Shown: positions 17,230-26,689 of the stretch, piece by piece
How positions within the stretch are numbered: position 1 is the stretch's first letter
Layout: the number at the start of each line of letters is the position of its first letter
Assembly: GCA_018239715.1 (NCBI GenBank)
Contig: JAFEGW010000007.1
Location: 124,001 to 188,000, forward strand
Length of the DNA: 64,000 bases
Source of the DNA: Verrucomicrobiota bacterium
GTDB lineage: Bacteria > Chlamydiota > Chlamydiia > Chlamydiales > Rhabdochlamydiaceae
Direction: 5' to 3'
Notes under the pieces: model-generated
Seen by the model: the letters and a program-made list of their open reading frames with translations, nothing else
Databases searched by the model: none
Told to the model about the DNA's origin: nothing
Made by a program: the position numbers and the translations under genes

Positions 17230-20200
17230 ATGTTGAATTTTCGAAAGCTAAGGCAAGATTTTGCGTCCGGAATCGTCAAAGAAGGCAAAGAACTTTTTGA
17301 TAAACAAAAAGTTGTCGCCGCTAAAATTCTCCACCTTGACAATCGGATCGTCCGGATCAGCGGAAGAGTCCAAGGCCAGTATGAAAATCATTACGAAAGC
17401 GAGATCGAGATCGATCGTCTTGAGTGCGAAACTGTCGACTCGGACTGCGACTGTCCCTATAACTACGATTGCCAACATTTGGCCGCTCTCATTTTTTATC
17501 TCGAAGAACGGCTCGATGAGATCATGGTTTCGTATTCTAAAGAAAATAACTTGGAAGATCTTGCTGAGAAACACGATTTCGATGAAGAGCAGAAGCAAGC
17601 CTTTATTAATAAATTTAAGGAAGCGGAGAGCAAGCAGACGCAGAAACAAGAAGAGCTGTATAAAGAAGAAGTTCTGCAAGAATATGTCACTTCTTCGGAA
17701 ATGCTCGCCGTCTCTCCTTTCTTCAAACCTCAGGAAAAATACGAGATCGATCGGGCTGAAGCGGCGTGGGTCTTTTCCCTCCCTGCGAACCTCGATGGCC
17801 GTCAGCCTGTCGAGCTCCAGCTTGCCCTTCGCCTTCCTTCACGCTCGAAGCCCCTCCATATTCCTTATCTGAAAAAATTTATGGAGGCGCTCAGGTATGA
17901 AGAGCCGATTTTTATTGGGAGCAAACGGTATTGCTTTGCTTTGAGCTCCTTCGATAAAAAACAGCGCGAGATCATGAAAATGATGATGGATCAGGCTCGA
18001 TTCCAGGACCAGCCCAGCTCAGAAAAAGGATATCGGATTGCTCAAATCGACCTCGAGCTCTTTGGAGTGATTTTAGCCCGTGTTTTTGAAGGAGCCAATG
18101 AATTTTTTAAAGAGAGCGGATACTCTCCTCAAGAAGAAGAACTTCCGCAGCTTCCGGGGCTTTTTGATACCACTTTCGAAAACCCTCTAAAATTTTCGCC
18201 TCATCCTGCCAATCTGAAATTTGTTATCGAGTACCTTAAACCCCCGGTGTCGAAAATTCTTCTGAAGCCTGCTATTTTGATCGATCAGAAGCAAATACCC
18301 GTCGAAGAAGCTAAATTTTTCTCTTGCACACAGCCAGGCATGCTGCATCAAAATGTCTATTATCTTTTCCCTGCTTATATTAGCCGGCTCCATCTGAAAA
18401 ATCTTAAAACGATGCAAGATTTGACGATCCCTGAGCCTCTTTTTGGAACGTTTGTTGAAAACGCCATGCCGGAACTTTCCCGTTTTGCGCAGATTGAAAA
18501 TGGCGAGGCGATCGATGACTTTGTGACCTTGCCTTATGTCGAATCGATCAAAGCTACTTGCGACTTGGTCTATCTCGATGGAGAGTTGGAGGCGACTCTT
18601 TATTTCCATTACGACAAGCAAAAAATTCCTGCCTCTCCGAACAAACTGGAATACGATCATGTGGCATCCTTTGTCTCCAAGTCGGGTATTTTAGCCCGCA
18701 ATCTCGTGGAAGAGCGAAAAATCATCGAAGAACTGTTTCAAGATTTTCTTTTTAATACGGAAGAGTCGGTATTTATTGCCAAATCGGAAAAGAAAATTGT
18801 GGAGTTCATGACCGATATTATTCCACGCCATCAGCATCGCATTACCTTTAATTGCCCTCAGAACCTGCTCGATCAATTCATCTACGATCAGACCACTTAC
18901 ACACTGAATTTATCTCATACCTCCCGTATCGATATGTATCAAATTGAGCTTAAAGTCCATGGCTCTCTCAAAGGAGCGAGAATCGATCTGCTTTGGGAAT
19001 GCGTCGCATCCAAACGGGCTTATCTCGAAATGGAAACTCAAAAGCAGCGCGCTGCAAAAAAAGCCGGCGAGAGCAACAAGATGCCCAAAATTCTGGTGCT
19101 CGATCTAGAAAAAATCGGCGCCATTGTCCAGCTTTTTGATGAGCTCGGCATCACGGTTTTAACCGATCATACGCTGGAGCGTCCTTTGTGGAGTTTGGCC
19201 AATATCGATGCCAGCCATTTCAAAGGCCTTCCTGTCAAATTTGCGATTTCCGATAAACTCGTCGATATCCGCAAACAAATGCTCGGCGAGAAAAAACTTT
19301 CCTTTACAGAAGTTCCCATGGAAGTGCAAGCCACGCTCCGTCCTTATCAGAAAGACGGCGTCAACTGGGTGGAGCGGCTTAGGCTCATGTACCTCAATGG
19401 TATTTTGGCCGATGACATGGGTCTTGGAAAAACTCTCCAGGCTATCGTGGCTATTGCCCAATACCGGATGAAGAAAAAAGCGCTTTCACTGATTGTTTGC
19501 CCGACTTCTCTTCTCTATAACTGGAAGGAAGAATTTGCCAAGTTCGACCCTGAACTCAAAGTTCTGGTTGTCGATGGCATTCCTTCAGCTCGCAAACGGC
19601 TCATTGAAAATATTTCTAAATATGATGTGATCATTACATCCTACACGCTCTTGCAAAAAGACATCGAGCATTACAAGACAGTTCTCTTCGGCTATGTGGT
19701 CCTCGATGAGGCCCAGCATATTAAGAACCGCGGCACCCGTAATGCCAAGTCCGTGAAGATAATCCAAGCTGAGCACCGGCTCATCCTCTCCGGTACTCCA
19801 ATTGAGAACTCTCTCGATGAAATGTGGAGCTTGTTCGACTTCTTAATGCCCGGCTTCTTAAGCACCTACGACCGGTTTGTAGAGAAATATATCCGGGTCT
19901 CTGGCTCAGAGCTTTCAAAAAATCTGGAATATCTTCGCAAAAAAGTGGCTCCCTTTATCTTGCGCCGCATGAAGACCGACGTTCTGGATGATCTGCCGCC
20001 CGTCTCTGAGATTGTTTACCACTGCCAGCTCACCGATGTCCAACAAGAGCTCTACCGCTCTTATGCCGAATCGGCCCGCAACGAGCTCGTCAAACTGGTC
20101 GAGCGCGATGGATTCGACCGCGTTCAAATCCACGTCCTTGCTACTCTTACTCGCCTCAAACAGATCTGCTGCCACCCGGCGATTTTTGCCAAAGAGAAAG

Positions 20201-20724
20201 CAGAGGCCGGAGATTCAGCCAAATATGAGATGCTCATGGAGCTGCTCCAGACCCTCATTGAAGGAAAACATAAGACCGTCATTTTCAGCCAATATACCCG
20301 CATGCTCCAGATTATGCGGGAGGACTTCGAAAACCGCGGGATCAGGTTTGCCTATCTTGACGGCTCCAGCAAAAACCGGTTGGAGATTGTCAAACAATTT
20401 AACGAAGACGAAAACCTTCCTGTCTTCTTGGTCTCCCTGAAAGCCGGCGGCACGGGTTTGAACCTTGTCGGAGCCGATACCGTGATCCACTACGATATGT
20501 GGTGGAACCCCGCCGTTGAAAACCAGGCGACCGACCGCGTCCACCGGATGGGTCAAAAGAAAAATGTATCTGCCTATAAATTAATTACACTCGGGACCAT
20601 CGAAGAAAAAATTGCTGAAATGCAGAAAAGGAAAAAAGGATTGGTCAAGAAAGTCGTAAGTTGCGATGATGAGGCAATTGCTAAATTAACATGGGAAGAC
20701 GTCTTAGAACTTCTTCGAACATAA
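17230..20724 (+). CDS. SWIM zinc finger / SNF2-family helicase (CT708 type)
   Basis: 1164-aa Swi2/Snf2 ATPase acting on DNA or DNA-protein complexes. An N-terminal SWIM finger (DCDCPYNYDCQH, CxCxnCxH, about residues 72-85) precedes a middle domain of unknown fold. The helicase core is complete: LRPYQKDGVNW (Q-like motif), DDMGLGKT (Walker A, about 735), LDEAQHIKN (DEAQ box), LSGTPIEN, and motif V/VI region GGTGLNLVGAD to DRVHRMGQ. Length and position before mreB match C. trachomatis CT708. The start codon has only a weak AGGT-type ribosome site. mreB begins 6 nt downstream. Confidence 0.93.
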   Translation: MLNFRKLRQDFASGIVKEGKELFDKQKVVAAKILHLDNRIVRISGRVQGQYENHYESEIEIDRLECETVDSDCDCPYNYDCQHLAALIFYLEERLDEIMVSYSKENNLEDLAEKHDFDEEQKQAFINKFKEAESKQTQKQEELYKEEVLQEYVTSSEMLAVSPFFKPQEKYEIDRAEAAWVFSLPANLDGRQPVELQLALRLPSRSKPLHIPYLKKFMEALRYEEPIFIGSKRYCFALSSFDKKQREIMKMMMDQARFQDQPSSEKGYRIAQIDLELFGVILARVFEGANEFFKESGYSPQEEELPQLPGLFDTTFENPLKFSPHPANLKFVIEYLKPPVSKILLKPAILIDQKQIPVEEAKFFSCTQPGMLHQNVYYLFPAYISRLHLKNLKTMQDLTIPEPLFGTFVENAMPELSRFAQIENGEAIDDFVTLPYVESIKATCDLVYLDGELEATLYFHYDKQKIPASPNKLEYDHVASFVSKSGILARNLVEERKIIEELFQDFLFNTEESVFIAKSEKKIVEFMTDIIPRHQHRITFNCPQNLLDQFIYDQTTYTLNLSHTSRIDMYQIELKVHGSLKGARIDLLWECVASKRAYLEMETQKQRAAKKAGESNKMPKILVLDLEKIGAIVQLFDELGITVLTDHTLERPLWSLANIDASHFKGLPVKFAISDKLVDIRKQMLGEKKLSFTEVPMEVQATLRPYQKDGVNWVERLRLMYLNGILADDMGLGKTLQAIVAIAQYRMKKKALSLIVCPTSLLYNWKEEFAKFDPELKVLVVDGIPSARKRLIENISKYDVIITSYTLLQKDIEHYKTVLFGYVVLDEAQHIKNRGTRNAKSVKIIQAEHRLILSGTPIENSLDEMWSLFDFLMPGFLSTYDRFVEKYIRVSGSELSKNLEYLRKKVAPFILRRMKTDVLDDLPPVSEIVYHCQLTDVQQELYRSYAESARNELVKLVERDGFDRVQIHVLATLTRLKQICCHPAIFAKEKAEAGDSAKYEMLMELLQTLIEGKHKTVIFSQYTRMLQIMREDFENRGIRFAYLDGSSKNRLEIVKQFNEDENLPVFLVSLKAGGTGLNLVGADTVIHYDMWWNPAVENQATDRVHRMGQKKNVSAYKLITLGTIEEKIAEMQKRKKGLVKKVVSCDDEAIAKLTWEDVLELLRT

Positions 20725-20730
20725 AATTAT

Positions 20731-21825
20731 ATGAGTCAACAAAGAGCTTTCAACGTTAGAGACATGATCGCCCGTTTAAGCCAGGGCGCTTTAGGAAAAT
20801 TCGGTAAACTCTCAGGCTTTTTCTCCAATGATATCGGCATCGACTTGGGAACGGCCAACACGCTAGTCTACGTCCGTGGAAAAGGCATCGTGCTCGCCGA
20901 GCCTTCCGTTGTCGCTGTCGATTCGAATACGAATGAAGTTCTCGCTGTCGGCCATAAAGCAAAAGCCATGTTAGGAAGAACCCCTCGCAAAATCCATGCC
21001 GTCCGCCCCATGAAAGACGGAGTTATCGCTGATTTTGAAATTGCCGAGGGGATGATCAAAGCGCTCCTCAAAAGAGTTACCCCTGCGCGCAGCATCTTCC
21101 GTCCTAAAATTTTAATTGCCGTTCCTTCCGGCATCACCGGCGTCGAAAAGCGCGCGGTCGAAGACTCCGCACTGCGTGCCGGCGCTCAAGAAGTTGTCCT
21201 CATTGAAGAACCGATGGCCGCTGCCATCGGCGTTGACCTCCCTGTCCACGAGCCTTCCGCCAGCATGATCGTCGATATCGGCGGCGGTACCACCGAAATT
21301 GCGATCATCTCTCTCGGAGGCATTGTAGAATCCCGTTCCTTAAGAATTGCGGGTGATGAGTTTGATGAATGCATCGTGAACTACATGCGCCGCACCTACA
21401 ACCTCATGATTGGCCCTAGGACAGCCGAGGAAATTAAAATCACCATCGGCTCCGCTTATCCAATGGGTGACCACGAGCTTGAAATGGAAGTGCGCGGCCG
21501 CGACCAAGTCGCCGGACTTCCCGTCACCAAACGGATCAACTCGGTTGAAATCCGCGAGTGCCTCGCCGAGCCTCTTCAACAAATCATCGAAAACATCAAA
21601 CTGAACCTTGAAAAGTGCCCTCCTGAGCTTGCCGCTGACCTCGTCGATAAAGGGATGGTTCTTGCGGGCGGCGGTGCTCTGATCAAAGGACTCGACAAAG
21701 CGATCATCAAAGAGACAGGACTTCCTGTGACCATTGCCCCTCATCCTCTCCTAGCGGTCTGCCTGGGAACCGGAAAAGCCTTAGAATATCTCGATAAGTT
21801 CAAGAAGAAAAAGGCTTTGGTCTGA
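20731..21825 (+). CDS. mreB: Rod-shape determining actin homologue MreB
   Basis: 364-aa actin-like ATPase that organises peptidoglycan synthesis; in Chlamydiae, which lack FtsZ, it directs division septum assembly. Phosphate-1 motif [14 protein letters not shown], phosphate-2 [13 protein letters not shown] and adenosine motif [13 protein letters not shown] are all present. The N-terminus has about 30 residues before the first strand, more than E. coli MreB, consistent with the extended amphipathic N-terminus described for chlamydial MreB. Co-directional with the SNF2 gene and overlapping dtd. Confidence 0.97.
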   Translation: MSQQRAFNVRDMIARLSQGALGKFGKLSGFFSNDIGIDLGTANTLVYVRGKGIVLAEPSVVAVDSNTNEVLAVGHKAKAMLGRTPRKIHAVRPMKDGVIADFEIAEGMIKALLKRVTPARSIFRPKILIAVPSGITGVEKRAVEDSALRAGAQEVVLIEEPMAAAIGVDLPVHEPSASMIVDIGGGTTEIAIISLGGIVESRSLRIAGDEFDECIVNYMRRTYNLMIGPRTAEEIKITIGSAYPMGDHELEMEVRGRDQVAGLPVTKRINSVEIRECLAEPLQQIIENIKLNLEKCPPELAADLVDKGMVLAGGGALIKGLDKAIIKETGLPVTIAPHPLLAVCLGTGKALEYLDKFKKKKALV

Positions 21826-22265
21826 GAGTTGTCATCCAGCGGGTGAAAGAAGCCAGCGTCACCGTCGACAACCAAGTCGTCGGCCAGATACGCAAAGGCG
21901 CTTTAGTTTTACTTGGCGTCCATAAAAACGATATTCCAGAAAACACACAGTGGCTCGTTCAAAAACTTTCCACGCTCCGGTTTTTTTCCGATGCTCAAGG
22001 TAAAATGAACCTTTCTCTTCAGGATATCCAAGGCGAAGTTTTGATCGTCTCGCAATTTACCCTCTATGGCAATTGCCACGAAGGACGCAGGCCCGGTTTT
22101 GTCGATGCTGCTCCAGGTCCTCTAGCTAAAATGCTCTATGAGAAGTTTGTGGAAGAGGCAAAACAAATGTTCAAAAACGTCCAAACAGGCATCTTTGGGG
22201 CCGACATGCAAGTCAGCCTCATCAATGACGGTCCTGTCACTTTCATGATCGATTATCCTTTCTAA
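21822..22265 (+). CDS. dtd: D-aminoacyl-tRNA deacylase, apparent CTG start
   Basis: Removes D-amino acids from mischarged tRNA. 147 aa including the conserved SQFTLYGN motif with catalytic-site residues, GRRPGF and the near C-terminal [11 protein letters not shown]. The family begins M-R-V-V-I-Q-R-V; here the matching codons read CTG-AGA-GTT-GTC-ATC-CAG-CGG-GTG, with the CTG overlapping the mreB TGA (CTGA). No ATG, GTG or TTG exists at that point; the first GTG (21843) would remove seven conserved residues. CTG initiation by coupling to mreB is the simplest reading. A decayed second copy lies at 25558-25856. Confidence 0.85.
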   Translation: MRVVIQRVKEASVTVDNQVVGQIRKGALVLLGVHKNDIPENTQWLVQKLSTLRFFSDAQGKMNLSLQDIQGEVLIVSQFTLYGNCHEGRRPGFVDAAPGPLAKMLYEKFVEEAKQMFKNVQTGIFGADMQVSLINDGPVTFMIDYPF

Positions 22266-22269
22266 GCTT

Positions 22270-22303
22270 AGCTTCACTCTTTTTAGAGAAGCTTATCCCT
22301 TTT
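22270..22303 (+). terminator. Candidate terminator after dtd
   Basis: Hairpin AGCTT-(CA)-CTCT / TTTT loop / AGAG-AAGCT ends at 22293 and is followed by TATCCCTTTT. It stands 5 nt after the dtd stop and would end the SNF2-mreB-dtd transcript before the Sel1 promoter. Stem is short and the T-tract interrupted, so moderate support only. Confidence 0.4.
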
Positions 22304-22312
22304 GATGCTAAT

Positions 22313-22342
22313 TTGATTTTTCTATTTAAAAAAGAATATAAT
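22313..22342 (+). promoter_or_regulatory. Sigma66/70-type promoter for the Sel1 gene
   Basis: TTGATT (22313-22318) and TATAAT (22337-22342) are separated by 18 bp. The predicted start site, about 22349, leaves a leader of some 33 nt carrying the AAGGAG ribosome site of the Sel1 gene. Confidence 0.55.
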
Positions 22343-22381
22343 AATTAACATGTTTTTTCATTTTTCACTGAAGGAGAATTT

Positions 22382-24178
22382 ATGGTATCAGTTGAAAACG
22401 ACCTTACTACTCATGATTTGTATGCTGGAAACAGTGTACATGAAGCGAATACAGAACAGAGTAGAGAGGTAACTTCCGAAACAGCTCCTGAACACAAAGA
22501 GCTGACGAAAGAAGAAAAAAAAGCATTGCTCTGGTGGAAAACTCCTTATCGCCATGTTCTTTCGTACCACTTTGACCAATTATTTCTGACAGAATCCGAA
22601 CGTCTAAAAGCTAGACAAATCCGAATCATTGAAGACAGTGATTTAATCCTTTCAATTGACTACCCTAAGCATTTTTATGACAAGAAGGAGGCTTTCAAAG
22701 CATTAAAAGCTAAAGCTGAACAGGGCGATCCTGAGGCACAATATACAGTTGGGGTTTGTTATGAGACGCATATCGGAAGATATCGTTCAAAAAAGCAATT
22801 CGAATGGCTTAAGAAGGCAGCAGATCAAGGTCATAGCGCTGCTCAATACCGATTAGGAACTTGTTTTTTTCACGGAGATGGAGTGGCTCAAGATGAAAAA
22901 GAGGCCTGCAAATGGTTTCTCAAGGCTGCCGAGCAAGGCCGGGTGGACGCTCAATACCGACTAGGAATGTGTTTTTTTAATGGTGAGGGAGTGGCTCAAG
23001 ATGAAAAGGAGGCCTGCAAATGGTTTCTTAAGGCTGCAGAGCAAGGTAGTGTTAATGCTCAATACCGTATAGCGGAATGTTATTTCAACGGCCAAGGGGT
23101 CACAAAGGATGAGGCTAAGGTATTCGAGTGGTATCAGAAAGCGGCAGACCAAGGAAACTTTAAGGCCCAAAATTTTACTGCATACTGTTATTTGAACGGA
23201 TATGGGGTTGCCCCGGATCCAAAAAAAGCGCTCGAATATTCCCAAAAAGCAGCTGAGCACGAGAATAGTTATGCCGATTATTATCTAGGAGCATGCTATT
23301 TCGATGGCGATGGAATCACCAAGGATCAGGTAGAGGCATTCAAATGGTTTCTAAGAGCGGCTGAGCTAGGAGGATATAGCTATGCTCAATATCAAGTAGG
23401 CCAATGCTATTTCTACGGTAGTGGTGTCGACAAGGATGAGGCTAAAGCATTCGAGTGGTATCAGAAGGCTGCTGAGCAAGGTTGCGTTAGTGCACAACAT
23501 TCTGTGGGTTACTGCTACTTCTATGGTCGAGGAGTTTCCAAGAATGAGATCACAGGATTCAGTTGGTTTCTAAAAGCAGCTGAGGAGGGATATGTCTATG
23601 CACAATATCGAGTAGGACAATGTTATCACTATGGCGAAGGAGTTGATAAAGATCTGCGAAAGGGATTCAACTGGTATTTGAAGGCGGCAGAAAGTGGAAA
23701 TGATTCTAGTGCCCAAAACTCCGTCGGATATTGTTACGACCTTGGATATGGGGTTGCCAAGGATAGCAAAAAGGCCTGTGAGTGGTATCGAAAAGCCGCT
23801 GAGCAGGGAAATCAAATTGCACAGGGTAATCTCGGAATCAATTATTTCTATGGTATTGGTGTAGATAAAGATCAGCAAGAAGCATTCAAATGGTACCAGA
23901 AAGCAGCAGAACAAGGATATGATGATGCGCAATATCGATTGGGTCAGTGTTATTACTATGGCCAAGGAGTCTCTGCAGATCCAGTTAAAGCATTCGAATG
24001 GTACCAGAAAGCGGCAGAGCAAGGAGAGGTTAATGCTCAGTATGCGCTGGGATACTGTTATCTGAGGGGTCTTGGAACGATTTCAGACGACAAAGAGGCG
24101 TTTAAATGGTTCAAGAAGGCCGCGGAGCAAGGATCTAAAAAGGCCCAGTGGATGCAGAGGATCGAATTCTTATTTTAA
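22382..24178 (+). CDS. Sel1-like repeat protein, about 13 repeats
   Basis: 598 aa. After a 110-residue head with the motif LTKEEKKALLWWKTP, about 13 Sel1-like repeats of 36 residues run to the C-terminus (typical unit: AQYRLGxCYxxGxGVxxDxxKAFEWYQKAAEQG). These solenoids are protein-interaction scaffolds. No signal peptide is seen; type III export or a cytoplasmic role are both possible. AAGGAG precedes the ATG. The gene is a paralogue of 25905-26540, with the same head motif and the same position behind a dtd copy, so the pair arose by segmental duplication. Confidence 0.92.
   Translation: MVSVENDLTTHDLYAGNSVHEANTEQSREVTSETAPEHKELTKEEKKALLWWKTPYRHVLSYHFDQLFLTESERLKARQIRIIEDSDLILSIDYPKHFYDKKEAFKALKAKAEQGDPEAQYTVGVCYETHIGRYRSKKQFEWLKKAADQGHSAAQYRLGTCFFHGDGVAQDEKEACKWFLKAAEQGRVDAQYRLGMCFFNGEGVAQDEKEACKWFLKAAEQGSVNAQYRIAECYFNGQGVTKDEAKVFEWYQKAADQGNFKAQNFTAYCYLNGYGVAPDPKKALEYSQKAAEHENSYADYYLGACYFDGDGITKDQVEAFKWFLRAAELGGYSYAQYQVGQCYFYGSGVDKDEAKAFEWYQKAAEQGCVSAQHSVGYCYFYGRGVSKNEITGFSWFLKAAEEGYVYAQYRVGQCYHYGEGVDKDLRKGFNWYLKAAESGNDSSAQNSVGYCYDLGYGVAKDSKKACEWYRKAAEQGNQIAQGNLGINYFYGIGVDKDQQEAFKWYQKAAEQGYDDAQYRLGQCYYYGQGVSADPVKAFEWYQKAAEQGEVNAQYALGYCYLRGLGTISDDKEAFKWFKKAAEQGSKKAQWMQRIEFLF
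22844..23059 (+). repeat. Two near-identical 108-bp Sel1 repeat units
   Basis: Units 22844-22951 and 22952-23059 are strongly similar at DNA level, including a shared block around VAQDEKEACKWFLKAAEQG that differs by only a few bases. The other repeats of the gene are much more diverged, so this is a recent in-frame expansion by one 36-residue repeat. Confidence 0.75.
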
Positions 24179-24376
24179 ATTAATACAACCAATTTAGCTC
24201 AGTTATCCTACTCAGGGCTGGCGTATTTCTCTTGTCTGTTTGTTCTATTTTATCAGGAGACCCGGTAGAGCTAAATGTCTTGACTCCTTAAACGTTTGTG
24301 GAAGTCTTACCACCGCAATATTGTCTGGGTGTAATCGGCAAGCAGCCTATTTTTTAGGGAATTTAGAGTGTTACTA

Positions 24377-25450
24377 CTAATTCCATTCCCTGATGTATTC
24401 GATAATTTTAGTCTGTATATAATTTTGCTTAGACTCTTCAATCGCTTTAGGACTTAGTCGTTCGTGAGCTTTAGCTAGAAATTTATCTCCAGATCTCTTG
24501 ATCGTGAGAAACAACTCCATGGGATTAATTAAACACTCTAAACCTCGATAACCGTATCTCAGTAAAGAAGAGAAATTTCTGAAGGATATTTCTTTCTTAA
24601 TGTGTCGACGAGATTTATGTAACAACCACCATAGACTGATAGCCATACAATTTTTAAACAACATGAAGACTAGTTTATCCGTAGCATAGGCTCCTAAGAC
24701 AGGCTTTGTAAACTTCATCAAATAGCCTAATACCGAAAAAACAGGTCTGTATAAAGAAAGGTAGTGCCATCGAAGAGCTTTAAAAGTGCAGTAAGCACCT
24801 CCAATAGCAGTAGCTAACAAGATTGCAACCTCTACAATTCTATTCTTAAAAAATAACCCGATCCTAGGTTGCATTTTCCAAGAGAACACTTGGAAGTCTA
24901 TTTTTCTTCTATGCCATTTACCTTTTTCTTCCGAATTGTTTATAGGATGATGCCAAGGATTTCCGTACATTCTTTTGATCATATTAATTTTTTCATCGGA
25001 ATTACGATCAAGGAAGTAATTTTTAAAAACCAGGAACATCAATTGTTGAAAAGGCTTCTGTAGCCTCGCTGTATCTAGTGGAAAAGCATTAAATAGCTCT
25101 TGTTGTGTTGTTCCAAGATAAGTCAGCAATCCAGTCGAAGCGTCTTGCAAGCGGTGATTGAATCTCATGATTTTAGGTAGCTTTTGTGTAGGAAGGGACG
25201 AGCTACCTTTGTAGTATATGAGCATTGTTCGCACAGATTGATTTTGCTTTAATCTTTCTTGAATAATTTTATTAATTACATCCACTGGTAGGCGTAGGCT
25301 GTCATTCTCCAAACAGAGTTGAAATGTTAATATAGAAAATTCTTCATGAGCAGCCTGTGTCTTTTGTTGTGGCTGAACAGCATGAGGAAAGTAAGATTGG
25401 TCAAATTTGTGCACCATTCTATTGAGATCATTTCTTGTTAATGCTGCCAT
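24377..25450 (-). CDS. Unknown multi-helix protein with hydrophobic segments
   Basis: Not recognised. 357 aa, mainly helical and basic. Hydrophobic segments occur at about residues 212-230 (VEVAILLATAIGGAYCTF), 240-260 and 270-285. The layout (soluble helical N-terminal half, two to three membrane-like helices, basic helical end) is like the proteins at 42030-43064 and 43159-44328, suggesting a distant family, though sequence identity is low. It lies antisense between the two Sel1/dtd segments and must have been inserted there or have moved with the duplication. The 198-nt gap on its 3' side holds nothing I recognise. Confidence 0.65.
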   Translation of the reverse strand: MAALTRNDLNRMVHKFDQSYFPHAVQPQQKTQAAHEEFSILTFQLCLENDSLRLPVDVINKIIQERLKQNQSVRTMLIYYKGSSSLPTQKLPKIMRFNHRLQDASTGLLTYLGTTQQELFNAFPLDTARLQKPFQQLMFLVFKNYFLDRNSDEKINMIKRMYGNPWHHPINNSEEKGKWHRRKIDFQVFSWKMQPRIGLFFKNRIVEVAILLATAIGGAYCTFKALRWHYLSLYRPVFSVLGYLMKFTKPVLGAYATDKLVFMLFKNCMAISLWWLLHKSRRHIKKEISFRNFSSLLRYGYRGLECLINPMELFLTIKRSGDKFLAKAHERLSPKAIEESKQNYIQTKIIEYIREWN

Positions 25451-25557
25451 ATCTTTAACTCTCTTAACAAATTTCTAAATTAGGATAAGGTTATTGATAA
25501 TTTTCTAGAAACTTTTATCTCTATCTCTAAAAAAACTTCAGCCTATCGAAATAAGAG

Positions 25558-25856
25558 CTTTCCATGCTCCGTTTTTTTCTGATGACCGAGGTAAAATGAA
25601 TCTTTCTCTCCAGGATATCCAAGGCGAAGTTTTGATCGTCTCGCAATTTACCCTCTATGGCAATTGCTTCGAAGGTCGCAGGCCCGGTTTTGTCGATGCT
25701 GCTCCAGGACCTATGGCTAAATTGCTCTATGAAAAGTTCATCGAGGAAGCCCAACAAGTTTTTAAAAACGTCCCAACAGGCATCTTTGGGGCCGACATGC
25801 AAGTCAGCCTCATCAATGACGGTCCTATCACTTTCGTGATCGATTATCCTGTCTAA
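25558..25856 (+). pseudogene. Truncated, frameshifted second copy of dtd
   Basis: Very similar at DNA level to the 3' two thirds of dtd (21966-22265), including the SQFTLYGN and VSLINDGP regions. The first 48 or so codons are missing, and near 25571 one G of the pair before the T-run is lost, so even the remaining 5' end is out of frame. The rest is still an open frame from ATG 25596, but it lacks the N-terminal strand and start of the fold, so an active enzyme is unlikely. High identity implies a recent duplication. Confidence 0.88.
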
Positions 25857-25904
25857 AAGCCCTCCCAGTCGTTAACATACTCCTCTTTTCACTAAGGAGG
25901 ACTG

Positions 25905-26540
25905 ATGGTGGACGCAGTTCAAGCCGACTTTGCTGTATTTGCAGAAGACAATTTCGCTACAGCCAGCCCCGATCAAAAAGGGAACAGGACTTCCGAAAAT
26001 TCTCCCTCTGAGCGGAAAGATTTGACGAAAGAAGAAAAAGTGGCAGTAGCTTGGTGGAAAAACCCGCTATCATGGGGGCCGAACGATCTCACAGGATCAA
26101 ATCCAGTTAAACCACTAAAAGAAGAAAAAGAAATCGTTAAAAAGTATCGAATAGCGGCAGAGCAAGGAAATGCTGAAGCCCAGCTCAATCTTGGAAAATG
26201 CTATTTATCGGGCCATGGAATAGCCCAAGATGAAAAAGAAGCCGTCACGTGGTTCCAAAAATCATCCGAGCAAGGAAATGTGGACGCTGATTATGAGCTG
26301 GGTACCTGTTATTTCGAGGGTCGGGGCGTCGCTAAAGACCGACAAGCGGCATTCAAATGGTTCCAAAAGTCAGCTGAGCTGGGACAAGCTCGTGCTCAAT
26401 ATAAGGTGGGTAACTGTTATTTTCATGGATGGGGTGTGGCTGTAGATGAAAAAAAAGCCTTCGAATGGATTGAAAAAGCTGCCAAACAAGGAAACTCTGA
26501 AGCTAAGCAAATGTTAGATGAAGTCATTTTTCAGACTTGA
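25905..26540 (+). CDS. Short Sel1-like repeat protein
   Basis: 211 aa. Head region with LTKEEKVAVAWWKNP (the same motif as in the 598-aa paralogue), then three full Sel1 repeats and part of a fourth (about residues 83-205). TAAGGAGG precedes the ATG. It follows the dtd remnant by 48 nt, as the long paralogue follows intact dtd, and the leaders share residual similarity. No separate promoter of good quality is visible in the short gap, so expression may depend on upstream transcription or on a promoter inside the remnant. Confidence 0.9.
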   Translation: MVDAVQADFAVFAEDNFATASPDQKGNRTSENSPSERKDLTKEEKVAVAWWKNPLSWGPNDLTGSNPVKPLKEEKEIVKKYRIAAEQGNAEAQLNLGKCYLSGHGIAQDEKEAVTWFQKSSEQGNVDADYELGTCYFEGRGVAKDRQAAFKWFQKSAELGQARAQYKVGNCYFHGWGVAVDEKKAFEWIEKAAKQGNSEAKQMLDEVIFQT

Positions 26541-26644
26541 CTACAAGCTCAAGAAGGCCAGATTTGCTGGTAGATCTCATCGGTCTGTTGTTTGCTCTGC
26601 ATTGACAAAGGAGGTTTTAACGTAGGGCTTTTCAGTGACAAGAG

Positions 26645-26679
26645 AGCCGGCCCATGTACGAAAGGTACGGAGGCCGGCT
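26645..26679 (-). terminator. Strong hairpin downstream of ndk
   Basis: AGCCGGCC (26645-26652) pairs perfectly with GGCCGGCT (26672-26679), with an inner GTAC/GTAC stem and a small loop. It begins 11 nt past the ndk stop on the minus strand. No T-run follows, so it may be a factor-assisted terminator or an mRNA 3' stabiliser. Confidence 0.45.
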
Positions 26680-26689
26680 AATCCATCGA

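Noticed and set aside
17261-17872. 203-aa open frame inside the SNF2 gene
   Set aside because: Lies in another frame of a well-supported helicase gene; Ser/Arg/Lys-rich translation without any domain.
24192-24276. 9-bp inverted repeat ATTTAGCTC / GAGCTAAAT, 67 bp apart
   Set aside because: Considered as transposon ends, but there is no transposase, no target duplication, and the arms are too short to exclude chance.
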